DNA of 64,000 bases, taken from NCBI GenBank assembly GCA_039033415.1, contig JBCCCR010000001.1, positions 344,718 through 408,717 of the forward strand. The letters run 5' to 3'. The translations under genes and the position numbers were made by a program. Below are positions 9,177 to 18,079 of this stretch, one piece after another (the first letter of the stretch is position 1; each line of letters begins with the position of its first letter). The notes under the pieces were generated by a model that did no database searches, was not told the DNA's origin, and saw nothing but the letters and a program-made list of their open reading frames with translations. Source of the stretch: Pseudomonadota bacterium. GTDB taxonomy: Bacteria > Pseudomonadota > Gammaproteobacteria > Xanthomonadales > SZUA-38.

Positions 9177-10073
9177 TCACAACGCCTCGCTCTCGCTGAG
9201 TGCCTCCTTCACAAACTGCACGAGTGCCCGCTGTCGCGCTGACGCAAGCCGCCCGCCCGCGTAGACCAGGCTCACCGGCAGCGGGGCGACTTCGAACGCT
9301 TCAAGGACCGGCTGCAGCTCTCCAACGGCGATCAGGTCCCTGACCTGATAAGACAGAAACTGTCCAAACCCCACGCCGGCCAAGCAGGCTGCCAGGCCAG
9401 CACCGACCTGGTTGCATTGAAAGCGGCCCTGGACCTGAACGGTGCGGTCGCGATTTTTGTCGCGGTAAGGCCAGGTTCCCGGCCGGGTCAGATTGGTGAT
9501 TCGAATACACGGCAAACCGGCGAGTTCAGCCGGCGAACTCGGCTCAGCAACGCGGCTCAGCAGGGCGGGCGCGGCACAAATAATCCTGCGAACGGTTCCG
9601 ACCGGCACCGCCACCAGGTTGGAGTCCGGCAGGGGGCCGATGCGCAGCGCCAGGTCGATCCCTTCTTCCACCAGATCAATGTTTCGGTCTAGCAGCAGCA
9701 GATCAACTTCCAGCTCCGGGTAGGTCGCAAGGAACCGGCTCACGATCGGAGCGACATGCCGCTGGCCAAACTGAACCGGCGCGGTGAGCCGAAGGACACC
9801 ACGCAGCTCTGCGTCTTGCTGGCTGACGGCGCCTTCGGCTTCCGCCACGTCCGCGAGGATCTGGCGACAGCGTGCCAGGAAATCGCGCCCCTCGGGAGTC
9901 AGCGACATCCGGCGGGTGGTTCGCGCAAGAAGCCGGGTTCCCAGGTGTTTTTCCAGGCTTGCCAGCGATCGCACCACCGAAGGCTGGGAGCGGTCCAGCG
10001 AATCTGCGGCTCCGGTCAGGCTGCCGGCGTCGACGATGGTCACAAACACCCGCATCGCGTTGAGAACGTCCAT
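9177..10073 (-). CDS. LysR-family transcriptional regulator
   Basis: A 298-residue LysR regulator: N-terminal winged helix-turn-helix ('MDVLNAMRVFVTIVDAGSLT' onward, about 1-60) and a periplasmic-binding-protein-like effector domain (about 90-295). It is divergent from the PNPOx-FNR fusion gene with about 135 bases between them, the standard layout for a LysR regulator and its target. It runs convergent to nth, 24 bases apart. The inducer is unknown. Confidence 0.92.
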   Translation of the reverse strand: MDVLNAMRVFVTIVDAGSLTGAADSLDRSQPSVVRSLASLEKHLGTRLLARTTRRMSLTPEGRDFLARCRQILADVAEAEGAVSQQDAELRGVLRLTAPVQFGQRHVAPIVSRFLATYPELEVDLLLLDRNIDLVEEGIDLALRIGPLPDSNLVAVPVGTVRRIICAAPALLSRVAEPSSPAELAGLPCIRITNLTRPGTWPYRDKNRDRTVQVQGRFQCNQVGAGLAACLAGVGFGQFLSYQVRDLIAVGELQPVLEAFEVAPLPVSLVYAGGRLASARQRALVQFVKEALSESEAL

Positions 10074-10208
10074 TCGATATATCAGTAAATGTAATTAATA
10101 AAATAAATTCTAGTCTATTTATTCATCTACTGCCCCATCGCAAACTGACCAGCAGCAACGGCGGAATTCGCCTCGAACCGATTTCTGCCTGAGGAAAGGA
10201 GAAAGCCC

Positions 10209-11846
10209 ATGTCGATCAGCAGTGACGCCAGCACACCGTTTCACCGTGGCGAGGAGGAAGTACAGCGCCGCCAGGGGGTTTATGAATCGGTGAAAACCTG
10301 GGGCAGCAAGGTGGTCCGCGACTACCTGCCTGAACAGCATCGAGAGTTTTATGCTCAGCAGCCGTTTGTGATTGCCGCGGCGCGTGATGGCCAGGCCCGC
10401 CCCTGGGTGACGGTACTCACCGGAAAGCCCGGCTTTCTCACCTCGCCGACCGTCACCACCATGGACTTTGCCGCGACACTCCCGGCGGGGGACGCGCTGG
10501 GAGGAGCGCTCACCGAAGGTGCCCAGCTCGGACTGCTGGGTATCGAGCTGGCCACCCGGCGACGCAATCGGGTCAACGGTACGATCACGGCCACGCGCGG
10601 TGATGGGTTTAGCTTCGACGTCGGCCAAACCTTCGGCAACTGTCCGCAATACATCTCAGAACGTCACTGGAAACCTGCGACCGCCCCCGTGGCTGAGACT
10701 TCGGTGCGTGGTCAGACGCTCACCACGGACCAAAAGGCGCTGATCGCAAACGCTGATACCTTCTTCATCGGCAGCGGCATCATTGATGACGAGAACCGTC
10801 AGGCCAACGGTCTGGACGCATCCCACCGCGGTGGTCCAAGCGGTTTTGTCGAAGTGCAGAGCCAGAGCCGAATCGTGTTTCCCGACTACGCTGGCAACAA
10901 CCATTTCAATACCATCGGGAACCTGCTGGTGGATCCGCGAGTGGGCCTGCTGTTTGTGGACTTCGAAAAGGGGAGCCTGCTCCAGATCACCGGTCGGGCG
11001 ACAATCGACTGGGATTCCGAAGCGGTAGGCGAGCATGCCGGAGCCCAACGTCTGGTCATTATCGACATCGAAGAGACGGTCCAGCAGGACGCCGTACTCC
11101 CCATGCGCTTTACTCCGCCGGAATCCATGGTCCGCGACCTGCGCCTCGTGGATCGTCGCCAGGAGTCGGATGACGTGGTGTCGTTTTACTTCGCGTCGCG
11201 AGATGACGGTGATCTGCCCGACTTCAAAGCGGGCCAGCACCTCCCGCTGGAGCTCCATATCGAAGGCTTCTCGGCGCCCGTAGCCAGGACATACTCGTTG
11301 TCGAACGGTCCAGGACAGGGCGTGTACCGGATCAGCGTGAAGCGGGAGCCTCGCGGGCTGGTGTCGCGCGCACTCCAAGACACGCTTCAGGTTGGCAACA
11401 TCATTCACGGCCGGGATCCGGCGGGTGACTTCACCCTGCCAGAGGGATCGAGGCCGGTGGTGCTCATCAGTGCCGGCATTGGGGTCACGCCGATGCTGAG
11501 CATGCTGCACGAGCTGGCTGCCCGAGACCCGGAGCGGCCGGTGGTTTTTATTCACGGAGCGCGCAACGGACGCCTCCACGCTATGCGAGAGGAGGTCAAT
11601 AGGATCAGCCAAAACCACAAGAACTTAGAAACTCTGGTCGCTTACAGCCAGCCACTGCCCGAGGATCGAATTGGCGAGCATTACGACCTTGAAGGCCGCA
11701 TCGACAGCAACGCGATTCGCCATGCCGTCGGCGACCTGCAGGCCGACTACTTCCTTTGCGGACCTGCGTCTTTTCTGGGTGCCATGAGCGACATGCTGTC
11801 TGGTCTTGGGATTGAGGAGGCCCATGTCCACGTTGAGCAGTTTTAG
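10209..11846 (+). CDS. Flavoprotein fusion: PNPOx-like split barrel plus ferredoxin-NADP reductase module
   Basis: A 545-residue fusion. Residues about 40-290 form a pyridoxamine-phosphate-oxidase-like FMN-binding split barrel, with 'YAGNNHFNTIGNLLVDPRVG' typical of this fold. Residues about 305-545 form an FAD/NAD(P) reductase: the FAD motif 'RTYS' at 360-363 and the nicotinamide-binding 'GIGVTP' at 423-428, then 'YFLCGPASFLGAM'. Unlike many such reductases it ends in 'VHVEQF' with no 2Fe-2S ferredoxin domain. It is divergent from a LysR regulator. A soluble NAD(P)H-flavin electron chain on one chain is likely; the substrate is unknown. Confidence 0.88.
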   Translation: MSISSDASTPFHRGEEEVQRRQGVYESVKTWGSKVVRDYLPEQHREFYAQQPFVIAAARDGQARPWVTVLTGKPGFLTSPTVTTMDFAATLPAGDALGGALTEGAQLGLLGIELATRRRNRVNGTITATRGDGFSFDVGQTFGNCPQYISERHWKPATAPVAETSVRGQTLTTDQKALIANADTFFIGSGIIDDENRQANGLDASHRGGPSGFVEVQSQSRIVFPDYAGNNHFNTIGNLLVDPRVGLLFVDFEKGSLLQITGRATIDWDSEAVGEHAGAQRLVIIDIEETVQQDAVLPMRFTPPESMVRDLRLVDRRQESDDVVSFYFASRDDGDLPDFKAGQHLPLELHIEGFSAPVARTYSLSNGPGQGVYRISVKREPRGLVSRALQDTLQVGNIIHGRDPAGDFTLPEGSRPVVLISAGIGVTPMLSMLHELAARDPERPVVFIHGARNGRLHAMREEVNRISQNHKNLETLVAYSQPLPEDRIGEHYDLEGRIDSNAIRHAVGDLQADYFLCGPASFLGAMSDMLSGLGIEEAHVHVEQF

Positions 11847-11995
11847 AGGCCTTTCGGCGTTCCGGGCGCCATCGGAATCTGAGGGGAACAGGTCCTAGAT
11901 GACCGTTGGAAAAGGCTTCGAACAATAGCCTCGGTTATTGGCCGCCTCGTGCCGCGGTGCCACAATGGCGTTCAGGCAGTGAACGGTATGGGCCC

Positions 11996-12754
11996 GTGAA
12001 GCCCTCAACACAGCAAAAGCGAGATTTGCTTCGGCGGTCGTTAGTACGGCCTTACCGAGTCACCGTCTCGATGGTGATTCTGGTTATGTTGGTCCCCGGT
12101 TATCTGCTGATCGCGTCGTTCACGGATGCCCAAACGGCTCATTCCCCGAAGTTGGCCGTGGATGCCTGGATACCGCTGGTCCCCGCCTGGGTTCTGGTCT
12201 ATGGGACGGTTTATTTTTATTTGATCCTGGTGCCCTTGCTGGTGATTCAGCAGGCCGACTTGGTCGAGCGAACGGTGCGGGCCTATCTGACGGTTTGGTT
12301 GCTATCCTTTACGGGGTTTTTGCTATTCCCGACCATCGCACCCCGGCCCGAAGACTTTGAGGGAACGGGTTTTGCAGCGTGGGGTCTCGAATTTCTCTAC
12401 CAGGCAGACCCGCCTCATAACTGCTTTCCTTCCCTTCATGTTGCGCACTCTTTTGTATCCGCGTTGGCGGTGTCTAGAGTCAGACAGGATTTGGGGTGGA
12501 TCGCGATCATTTGTGCGGCCTTGGTGGCCGTATCAACGCTGTTCACGAAACAGCATTTTTTCGTCGATCTTGTCGCCGGCGTCCTCCTTGCCCTTTTTGC
12601 CTACGCTGTCTTCTTACGGTCTTACCCCCTTAGCGCCGTCACCGAACTGGAGCACCATGCAGCGCCGGTCCTTTCCGGCCTGGCGGGTGCGATTGCTGGC
12701 GTGAGTCTATTGGCCTTCTGGCTCGCATTTCAGCTGGCGAAGTCTGCGCCATAG
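11996..12754 (+). CDS. PAP2_3-type membrane phosphatase/transferase (inositol-phosphorylceramide-synthase-like)
   Basis: An integral membrane protein with about six helices. It carries 'CFPSLHVAHS' and 'STLFTKQHFFVDLVAG', the paired active-site motifs of the PAP2 superfamily in the PSLH variant seen in Aur1-like inositol phosphorylceramide synthases, rather than the PSGH form of simple phosphatases. The two histidines and the final Asp are the expected catalytic residues. It may dephosphorylate or transfer a lipid head group. The frame is open from a TTG at 11906; the GTG at 11996, shortly before the first helix, looks more plausible but has no clear ribosome binding site. Confidence 0.75.
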   Translation: MKPSTQQKRDLLRRSLVRPYRVTVSMVILVMLVPGYLLIASFTDAQTAHSPKLAVDAWIPLVPAWVLVYGTVYFYLILVPLLVIQQADLVERTVRAYLTVWLLSFTGFLLFPTIAPRPEDFEGTGFAAWGLEFLYQADPPHNCFPSLHVAHSFVSALAVSRVRQDLGWIAIICAALVAVSTLFTKQHFFVDLVAGVLLALFAYAVFLRSYPLSAVTELEHHAAPVLSGLAGAIAGVSLLAFWLAFQLAKSAP

Positions 12755-12857
12755 CGACCCAAGGCCGCATCGGTGCGCGCCGACCAACCCGGTGGATGCA
12801 CCGATACCTCGGCCCGAGCTGCGTGCGTTGAGCGACCCTTAGCCTATCGGTTCGAAC

Positions 12858-12886
12858 GCTTCCAGAGCCCAGTTGGTTCTGGAAGC
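12858..12886 (+). terminator. Putative hairpin terminator after the PAP2-type gene
   Basis: A perfect 9-bp stem (12858-12866 with 12878-12886) and an 11-base loop lie about 100 bases after the stop codon, followed by a short TTTA. The weak T-tract keeps confidence low. Confidence 0.4.
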
Positions 12887-12950
12887 TTTAGTCCGTACGG
12901 CGATCGACAAAGCCTCGGTATAGCGAGCTAAGGCTCTCCAGAGCCCCTGA

Positions 12951-13796
12951 TCATTGGATCTCCTGCACCTGCATCACGAGATCGTTCCACTTCCGCTGGT
13001 TTTCCATGTCGTGCTCCAGGCCCTGCTCATCGGCGATGCGGAACCGCTTAAGGGCGGGGGTCTTGCTGGTAGCCTGGTAGAGCCAATACGCCTCGGCCTT
13101 CAGCGCGTCGTCGATGGGGCGGTCGATCGACTCGTACACCATCTGCTTACAGGCGTTGATCGATTCGGCGGGAAACTTCGCGATGCGCTGGGCCAGCTGC
13201 GAGACATAGGGACCAATTTCATCGGGCTCTAGCGCCTTGTTAATAGTGCCCATCGCTTCAGCTTCGTCAGCGTCGAAGTCGCGCGCGCTCAGGATGATCT
13301 CCAGTGCCCGGCCCAGTCCGGTCTGGCGGGCCATCCGCGATGCGCCGCCGCCGCACGGGAGAATGCCCATGCCCACTTCCATCTGCATGAACTTATACTT
13401 CCCGCGGGCCGCAAAGCGCATATCGAGCGCCAGCGCCAGCTCATGGCCACCGCCGCGAGCAAAGCCCTCCAGCTTGGCGATGGTTGCCTGCGGTGCCTTG
13501 CTGATTCTTTCGCACACCGCCTGAAGGTCGAGGAGCTGAGCCTCCTCGCGCGAAACCGCCTCATCAGACATGTCCTTGAGCAGTTCGGTGTCGTAGTGAC
13601 AAACCCACACCTCCGGGTTCGCTGACTGAAACACAACAACCTTGGTCTCGCGATCGCGTTCCAGCCGCATGGCTAGACTATTCAGATCCGCGAGCATCTC
13701 CTGCCCTTGGACGTTGACCGACCCGAAGTTGAACGTGACGGTCAGGATGCCGTCCTGCTGTTCGGTCGAAAATGTCGTAAAGCCTTCATATTTCAT
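12951..13796 (-). CDS. Enoyl-CoA hydratase/isomerase-family (crotonase) protein
   Basis: A 281-residue crotonase-fold protein. The oxyanion-hole and catalytic region reads 'ARGGGHELALALDMRFAA', followed by 'MEVGMGILPCGGGASRMARQ', which matches the second catalytic segment of the family. The fold handles acyl-CoA thioesters or related enolates. It is the last gene of a minus-strand run (CmcJ-like, LLM, SDR, crotonase), 36 bases after the SDR, so it probably works in the same pathway. The substrate is unknown. Confidence 0.85.
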   Translation of the reverse strand: MKYEGFTTFSTEQQDGILTVTFNFGSVNVQGQEMLADLNSLAMRLERDRETKVVVFQSANPEVWVCHYDTELLKDMSDEAVSREEAQLLDLQAVCERISKAPQATIAKLEGFARGGGHELALALDMRFAARGKYKFMQMEVGMGILPCGGGASRMARQTGLGRALEIILSARDFDADEAEAMGTINKALEPDEIGPYVSQLAQRIAKFPAESINACKQMVYESIDRPIDDALKAEAYWLYQATSKTPALKRFRIADEQGLEHDMENQRKWNDLVMQVQEIQ

Positions 13797-13832
13797 GATG
13801 TTGTCCTTTGCGTCGGGGTTAAGTCGGATCGA

Positions 13833-14645
13833 TCAACGGCTTAGCCGGCCGATCGCCGCTTCGATGGCTGCAACCACGGCAGCGTTCTTGTTGGGATCCA
13901 GGGCGTCGGGGTGCGGTTGGGAGAACTGCTGGCGGTCGTTGTCGAAGTAACGACCCGTAATGCCCTCAAATTCATCGCTCAAAGCCGCGCGGCAGAGGAT
14001 GTCCGCGCCGATACTCAGATCTTTGCCGGCCATACCGTAGGCTTCTTTGACCATCTTGCTCCCGAGCAGCGACGCGGGGTTCACCGCAATAATCGAGGGT
14101 GCGGTGGTGGGCCAGTGCTGGGCCAGATGGAAGGTCCACATGGTGCAGGCGAGTTTGCTTTGCGCGTAGGCGTCGCTGGCGCCTAGGCGTCTTTGGCCGT
14201 CCAGCGCAGCGAGATCGACGGGCGCCTGGGCGGCTGACGACAGGTTGATGACCCTTCCCGTCGTGGGCATGAGCGGCAGCAGCTCCTGCGTAAGCAGGTA
14301 GGGGGCAATCGTGTTGACCACAAACCGGACGTCGTCACCTTCGGGCGTGAGCGGATTTGCCACCTCGTAGACGCCTGCGTTGTTGATCAGGACGTCGAGC
14401 GTCTCGTAGTCGCGCCGCAGGGCCGCTGCGAGCTGCTTGACCTCCTCGAGTCGAGACAGATCGGCCTGCTGCGTCACGATCGCTGAGGCCCCCGGTATCT
14501 GAGAAAGGAGCTCGGCGGTGGCGCGGAGTTTGGCGTCGCTGCGTCCATGAATCAGCAGCGTATGGCCATCAGCGGCCAGCCGTTTGGCGGTCTCAAGACC
14601 AATGCCATCGGTGGCGCCGGTGAGCAAAATGGTTTTGTTCATCAT
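13833..14645 (-). CDS. Short-chain dehydrogenase/reductase of the CmcJ-LLM operon
   Basis: A 270-residue SDR with cofactor motif 'TGATDGIG', 'NNAG', a serine in 'INLSSAAQ' and the YxxxK pair in 'YAQSK'. The shape resembles retinol-dehydrogenase/WW-domain-oxidoreductase-like SDRs. Its ATG overlaps the stop of the upstream luciferase-like gene by 4 bases (ATGA), showing translational coupling. Confidence 0.87.
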   Translation of the reverse strand: MMNKTILLTGATDGIGLETAKRLAADGHTLLIHGRSDAKLRATAELLSQIPGASAIVTQQADLSRLEEVKQLAAALRRDYETLDVLINNAGVYEVANPLTPEGDDVRFVVNTIAPYLLTQELLPLMPTTGRVINLSSAAQAPVDLAALDGQRRLGASDAYAQSKLACTMWTFHLAQHWPTTAPSIIAVNPASLLGSKMVKEAYGMAGKDLSIGADILCRAALSDEFEGITGRYFDNDRQQFSQPHPDALDPNKNAAVVAAIEAAIGRLSR

Positions 14646-15628
14646 GAGTTCCTGGTTTTGAAGTAAGGCAAAATCTCGACCGACAGCTTTTCGAGCGTGC
14701 GTTCAATGTTGCCCCGGCAAAAGCGCAGATTAAGCGCAATGTGATTGACGCCAATGTCCCTTCGGCTTTCCAGATAGGTTCGAAGTGCGTCAGTGCCGAG
14801 CCGAAGGCCAAGGTGAATCGGTTGAGGCGCTGCCGTCGGATCGTCAACCAGGTCGATGTAAAGCGGTTCCATGACCGGTTTGTCGAATTCGCTCACGGCC
14901 AAGACACCATCCCGATACGCCTGGATCAGGTTCGACTGAGCTGCGGCAGGCCGGGGATAGGTCATCCAGCCGTCTCCGTTTGCCGCCACCCACTCGGGTG
15001 ACTGACGGCTCGATCCGGTGATCAGCAGCGGGAGCTTTCCGCCGACGGGTTTCGGCAGGCTGTCGATGCCGCCGCTGACCCGACCATACCCACTGTCCAG
15101 CGAGGGCTGACGCTCGGCCACGCCGCGGATGTATTCATAGGCTTCCCGGAATCGCACGTCTCGATCGGCAAACGGGATACCGAGGGCCGGGTATTCTTCC
15201 GGCCGGTCGCCGGAGGCGATGCCCAGAATCAGGCGTCCGCCCGACAGCACGTCAGCGGTGGCTGCCGCCTTAGCAACATGAGCCGGGTGCCTCAGGGGCA
15301 GCACGATGCTGGCAGCACCCAGAGCAATCGACTGAGTCTGCATGGCGAGCGCGCCTAGATAGACAAACGGATCGAAGGTCTGCCCCGCATCACCGAAAGC
15401 CGGCACGTTGAAAGGCACATCGCGCAGCCACACCGCCGAGAAACCTAAGGTCTCGGCCAGCTGCACGCGTTTGACGTGGTCGGTCATCGTGGGGACCGGG
15501 CCGTTTGGATACGACTCGATCGGTACCACCAGCCCCAGCGACAGCTCGCCCGGTGAAAACACGGAAGCGTAGCCAAGGTTGATCTGCGCAAAGCGCTGGC
15601 CGAGATCCAGTTTTTGGGCAAACGTCAT
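14642..15628 (-). CDS. LLM-class (luciferase-like) flavin-dependent oxidoreductase
   Basis: A 328-residue protein of the bacterial luciferase fold: 'ELSLGLVVPIESYP' at the N-terminus, 'ETLGFSAVWLRDVPF', then 'LGAASIVLPLRHPAHVAKAAAT' and 'LILGIASGDRPEEYPALG', the flavin-binding parts of the family. Such enzymes use FMNH2 or F420 with oxygen. The start lies 6 bases after the stop of the CmcJ-like gene. Context suggests an oxidative tailoring or catabolic step. Confidence 0.88.
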   Translation of the reverse strand: MTFAQKLDLGQRFAQINLGYASVFSPGELSLGLVVPIESYPNGPVPTMTDHVKRVQLAETLGFSAVWLRDVPFNVPAFGDAGQTFDPFVYLGALAMQTQSIALGAASIVLPLRHPAHVAKAAATADVLSGGRLILGIASGDRPEEYPALGIPFADRDVRFREAYEYIRGVAERQPSLDSGYGRVSGGIDSLPKPVGGKLPLLITGSSRQSPEWVAANGDGWMTYPRPAAAQSNLIQAYRDGVLAVSEFDKPVMEPLYIDLVDDPTAAPQPIHLGLRLGTDALRTYLESRRDIGVNHIALNLRFCRGNIERTLEKLSVEILPYFKTRNS

Positions 15629-15634
15629 CGTCAG

Positions 15635-16417
15635 TTATCCGAAGCGGACAAGCGTCCGGCTCTCAATACTTTTTCTGAGTGTGGGCGTCGTTTTAGGCTC
15701 GATCATGTCGAGCGCGCTGTGCCCGAGGAAGGGGCGCCCACGGTTGTCATAGATGTTGAAGATCACCACCTCGTCCGGCCGCATCCGGGATAGGTAGAAC
15801 CAGCTGTGTGACGCGTTAGCCGCAACGCCTAAAATCTGGCCGACGCGGTCGGGATAAATGAGATCGATCGTCATCCAGTCGTCAGGCTCAATCGATTCCG
15901 GGCGAATAAATCCTAACGGCGAGGAGTCGATCGGTCGCTCGATGGGCCGCCAGACGTTGATGAAGGCGTAGTGCCCGGCCTCATAGTCTCTTGCGGCTTC
16001 GCTACCCACCAAATCGATCACGCGCTGCCTGGCGCCGGCGGTGCTGTAGTCGTTGTGTACGTTTCGCGCAGGCTTGCGCGGAGCGCCGGGGTCATCGACA
16101 CGAACGGTGTGATCGAAGACGATGACCTCGCGAGCGTTGATTCGGCCTCGCAGGAGTTTGGTCAGCTCCAAATCGTAGGCAGCCTCCCAGTCACGGGAGT
16201 TGTCGAAACGACTCTCGGCACTGGGAAACTGCTCGAAGGTGATACCGTCGGCGGCAAAATCTACCGTGCGTTTGCCGTCCCGCAGGTCGTCAACTTCAAC
16301 TCTCGTCGGGACTAGCTCCGGCGACTCGAGATTGCCAATGACGCCACCCACGTCGAAGCGAAACGCCTGCCGCGCCTCACTTCTCACGTGATAGTTCACC
16401 AAAGCCGATGTGCTCAT
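15635..16417 (-). CDS. CmcJ/NvfI-family putative iron/2-oxoglutarate oxygenase
   Basis: A 260-residue protein matching the CmcJ/NvfI/AsaB family, with 'RNVHNDYS' (His121, Asp123), a distal His233 in 'FLGHSALD' and Arg254 in 'IESRTLVRF'. This HxD...H arrangement is what an Fe(II) facial triad would look like; NvfI in fungi is an Fe(II)/2-oxoglutarate enzyme and CmcJ works in cephamycin methoxylation. It is the first gene of a four-gene operon, so it probably makes or modifies the compound the next enzymes process. A short direct repeat sits just upstream. Confidence 0.82.
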   Translation of the reverse strand: MSTSALVNYHVRSEARQAFRFDVGGVIGNLESPELVPTRVEVDDLRDGKRTVDFAADGITFEQFPSAESRFDNSRDWEAAYDLELTKLLRGRINAREVIVFDHTVRVDDPGAPRKPARNVHNDYSTAGARQRVIDLVGSEAARDYEAGHYAFINVWRPIERPIDSSPLGFIRPESIEPDDWMTIDLIYPDRVGQILGVAANASHSWFYLSRMRPDEVVIFNIYDNRGRPFLGHSALDMIEPKTTPTLRKSIESRTLVRFG

Positions 16418-16441
16418 TGCTAAATCCTTCTGCCGCTTGTT

Positions 16442-16458
16442 GGGCGCCTAGGGCGCCT
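16442..16458. repeat. Direct repeat (GGGCGCCT twice) upstream of the CmcJ-like operon
   Basis: Two copies of GGGCGCCT separated by a single A, 25 bases upstream of the operon's first ATG. Because GGCGCC is self-complementary, the unit can also pair with itself. It could be an operator or a leader hairpin; the function is not known. Confidence 0.45.
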
Positions 16459-16579
16459 TCCGCATCTAGAGCACAAAGGATATTTTTATCGCAAATCGAA
16501 ATAAACTACGTAAAGGAAGTTTGAGTTTTTAGAAAAACAATCAAATCCCGCGGTTCGGACGAATCGTTTCGGGCGACGG

Positions 16580-17092
16580 TTAGGGTCCAAGGACGGAATG
16601 GCTGCCGGGGAATTGTTCAAGCAACTGGCGCCAGTTTCCAACGGCTGTTGCCCAAGCTGGGATTTCTGTGCCTTTTCGCTGCTCACCGAAGAGATACCGG
16701 TTCGACACGATGCCATCCATTGGGATCAACACGTCCAGTCTGTCATCCACAAAATGAGTGATTCCCAGTTGTCTGCATATGCCGGCCTTGTGGTGACGCT
16801 TTCGGCAAAAGCGCACCTTGGCGCGGCTCAATCCCGTTTTTTCGTAGAAATTCCAGTGTTTGAGCCAGCCCTTGGTCTTGTTCTCAACCGATGGCCCACA
16901 TTTCGAGATAATCCAAACATCCCCGGAAAAGAGCTCTACAAGCTGTCGTGTTGACTCGATTGCTCCCTCTTCCGGAAGTGATTTCATCGCCTCAGCGAAG
17001 GTTGTTCCCAGAAATGACGTGTCGGCACGGCCGTTTTTGGTCGCGCCCATAATCACCTTTCCAAAGTCCAATCCGAGTTTTTGTCCGTTCAT
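16580..17092 (-). CDS. HAD-superfamily-like protein
   Basis: From the ATG at 17092 the product is 170 residues. It opens with 'KLGLDFGKVIMG', a HAD motif I in which the usual second Asp (DxDxV) is Gly (DxGxV). Then come 'WIISKCGPS' (motif II serine position), basic residues near 'RFCRKRHHKAGIC' and 'THFVDDRLDVL' (motif IV acidic pair). It may be a nucleotide or small-molecule phosphatase, or a non-catalytic relative given the missing second Asp. It is divergent from the LysR gene and lies near kptA. Base composition is visibly AT-richer than surrounding operons. Confidence 0.7.
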   Translation of the reverse strand: MNGQKLGLDFGKVIMGATKNGRADTSFLGTTFAEAMKSLPEEGAIESTRQLVELFSGDVWIISKCGPSVENKTKGWLKHWNFYEKTGLSRAKVRFCRKRHHKAGICRQLGITHFVDDRLDVLIPMDGIVSNRYLFGEQRKGTEIPAWATAVGNWRQLLEQFPGSHSVLGP

Positions 17093-17197
17093 CTTCTTTT
17101 CTACATGCTTAAACCTGGGCAGCAACTTTACGGACCTGAAGTGATAATCAGAATTTGTAATTTTCTATGGGCTATCAATTGTGGTTATAGTTAAAGG

Positions 17198-18079
17198 ATG
17201 AATTTCGATGCCCTTGAGTCCTTCAGAATTTTCGCGGAAACGCTTAATTTCACCCGTGCGGCCGAACAGAGACATCTCACTCAACCCGCTCTGCACAAGC
17301 AGGTTCAAAATCTCACACAAGACTTTGGCGTTGATCTTTATGGTAAGAAGGGTCGATCGCTCTTCCTGACACCTGCTGGCCATGAGGTCGCCAGGTTCGC
17401 CAGGCAGACCCGCGAGCGGCTGATCGATTTACAGGGAACGGTCGAAGGAAAGGATAGTCACCTACCCATAACGCTCGCTGCGGGTCGCGGTAGCTACCTG
17501 TATCTATTGGGACAGGGCATTCGAGCCTTCCAGAACCGAAACCCAGGAGCCCTCCGGATTCAGGTCAACGATAGCTCCGGAACAGTCGAGGCTGTTACAA
17601 GAGGCGTTGCCCACATGGGTGTAACCGTATTGCTGGAGGAGCCGAAAGGTCTAGATGTAACGCCATTGCTGGATGTTGCGCCGCACCTGGTAGTGGCGAA
17701 GCATCATCCGCTTTCCAGTCGAAAATCGGTTGTTGTAGCAGATCTTGATGATCTGCCCATGATCCTGCCTCCTCAACCCAGTCCGCTGCGAGATATGGTT
17801 AGGAATTCCATCAAAGAACAGAACCTGCGTTTTAATCCTGTGATGGAGGCACCAGGCTGGGAGCTTGCTATGCACTTCGCATCGCTTGGTCTAGGCGCCA
17901 CGATCGTCAACGGCTGCTGTATCCCGCCCCGTCAAACGAAGGCAATTCCGCTCAGAGGTTTCCCAAGCACAACCTACTACCTCATTGAACGACCGTCGGG
18001 CCAGTTCCTAAAAGCAGCGAAGGAACTGCGATCCTGCATTCTCAAACACGCTGGTTCCGTCACATTGTTTCGTACCTAG
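17198..18079 (+). CDS. LysR-family regulator abutting kptA
   Basis: A 293-residue LysR protein: HTH in 'ALESFRIFAETLNFTRAAEQRHLTQPALHKQVQ' region (about 4-45, motif broken here only for length) and an effector-binding domain (about 90-290). Its TAG stop is directly followed by the ATG of kptA with no spacer, so the two genes are almost certainly cotranscribed and translationally coupled. That is an odd partner for a LysR regulator. It is divergent from the HAD-like gene. Confidence 0.9.
   Translation: MNFDALESFRIFAETLNFTRAAEQRHLTQPALHKQVQNLTQDFGVDLYGKKGRSLFLTPAGHEVARFARQTRERLIDLQGTVEGKDSHLPITLAAGRGSYLYLLGQGIRAFQNRNPGALRIQVNDSSGTVEAVTRGVAHMGVTVLLEEPKGLDVTPLLDVAPHLVVAKHHPLSSRKSVVVADLDDLPMILPPQPSPLRDMVRNSIKEQNLRFNPVMEAPGWELAMHFASLGLGATIVNGCCIPPRQTKAIPLRGFPSTTYYLIERPSGQFLKAAKELRSCILKHAGSVTLFRT

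Noticed and set aside
10656..11618. A 320-codon open frame on the minus strand
   Set aside because: Antisense to the PNPOx-FNR fusion, whose FAD and NAD motifs are clear.
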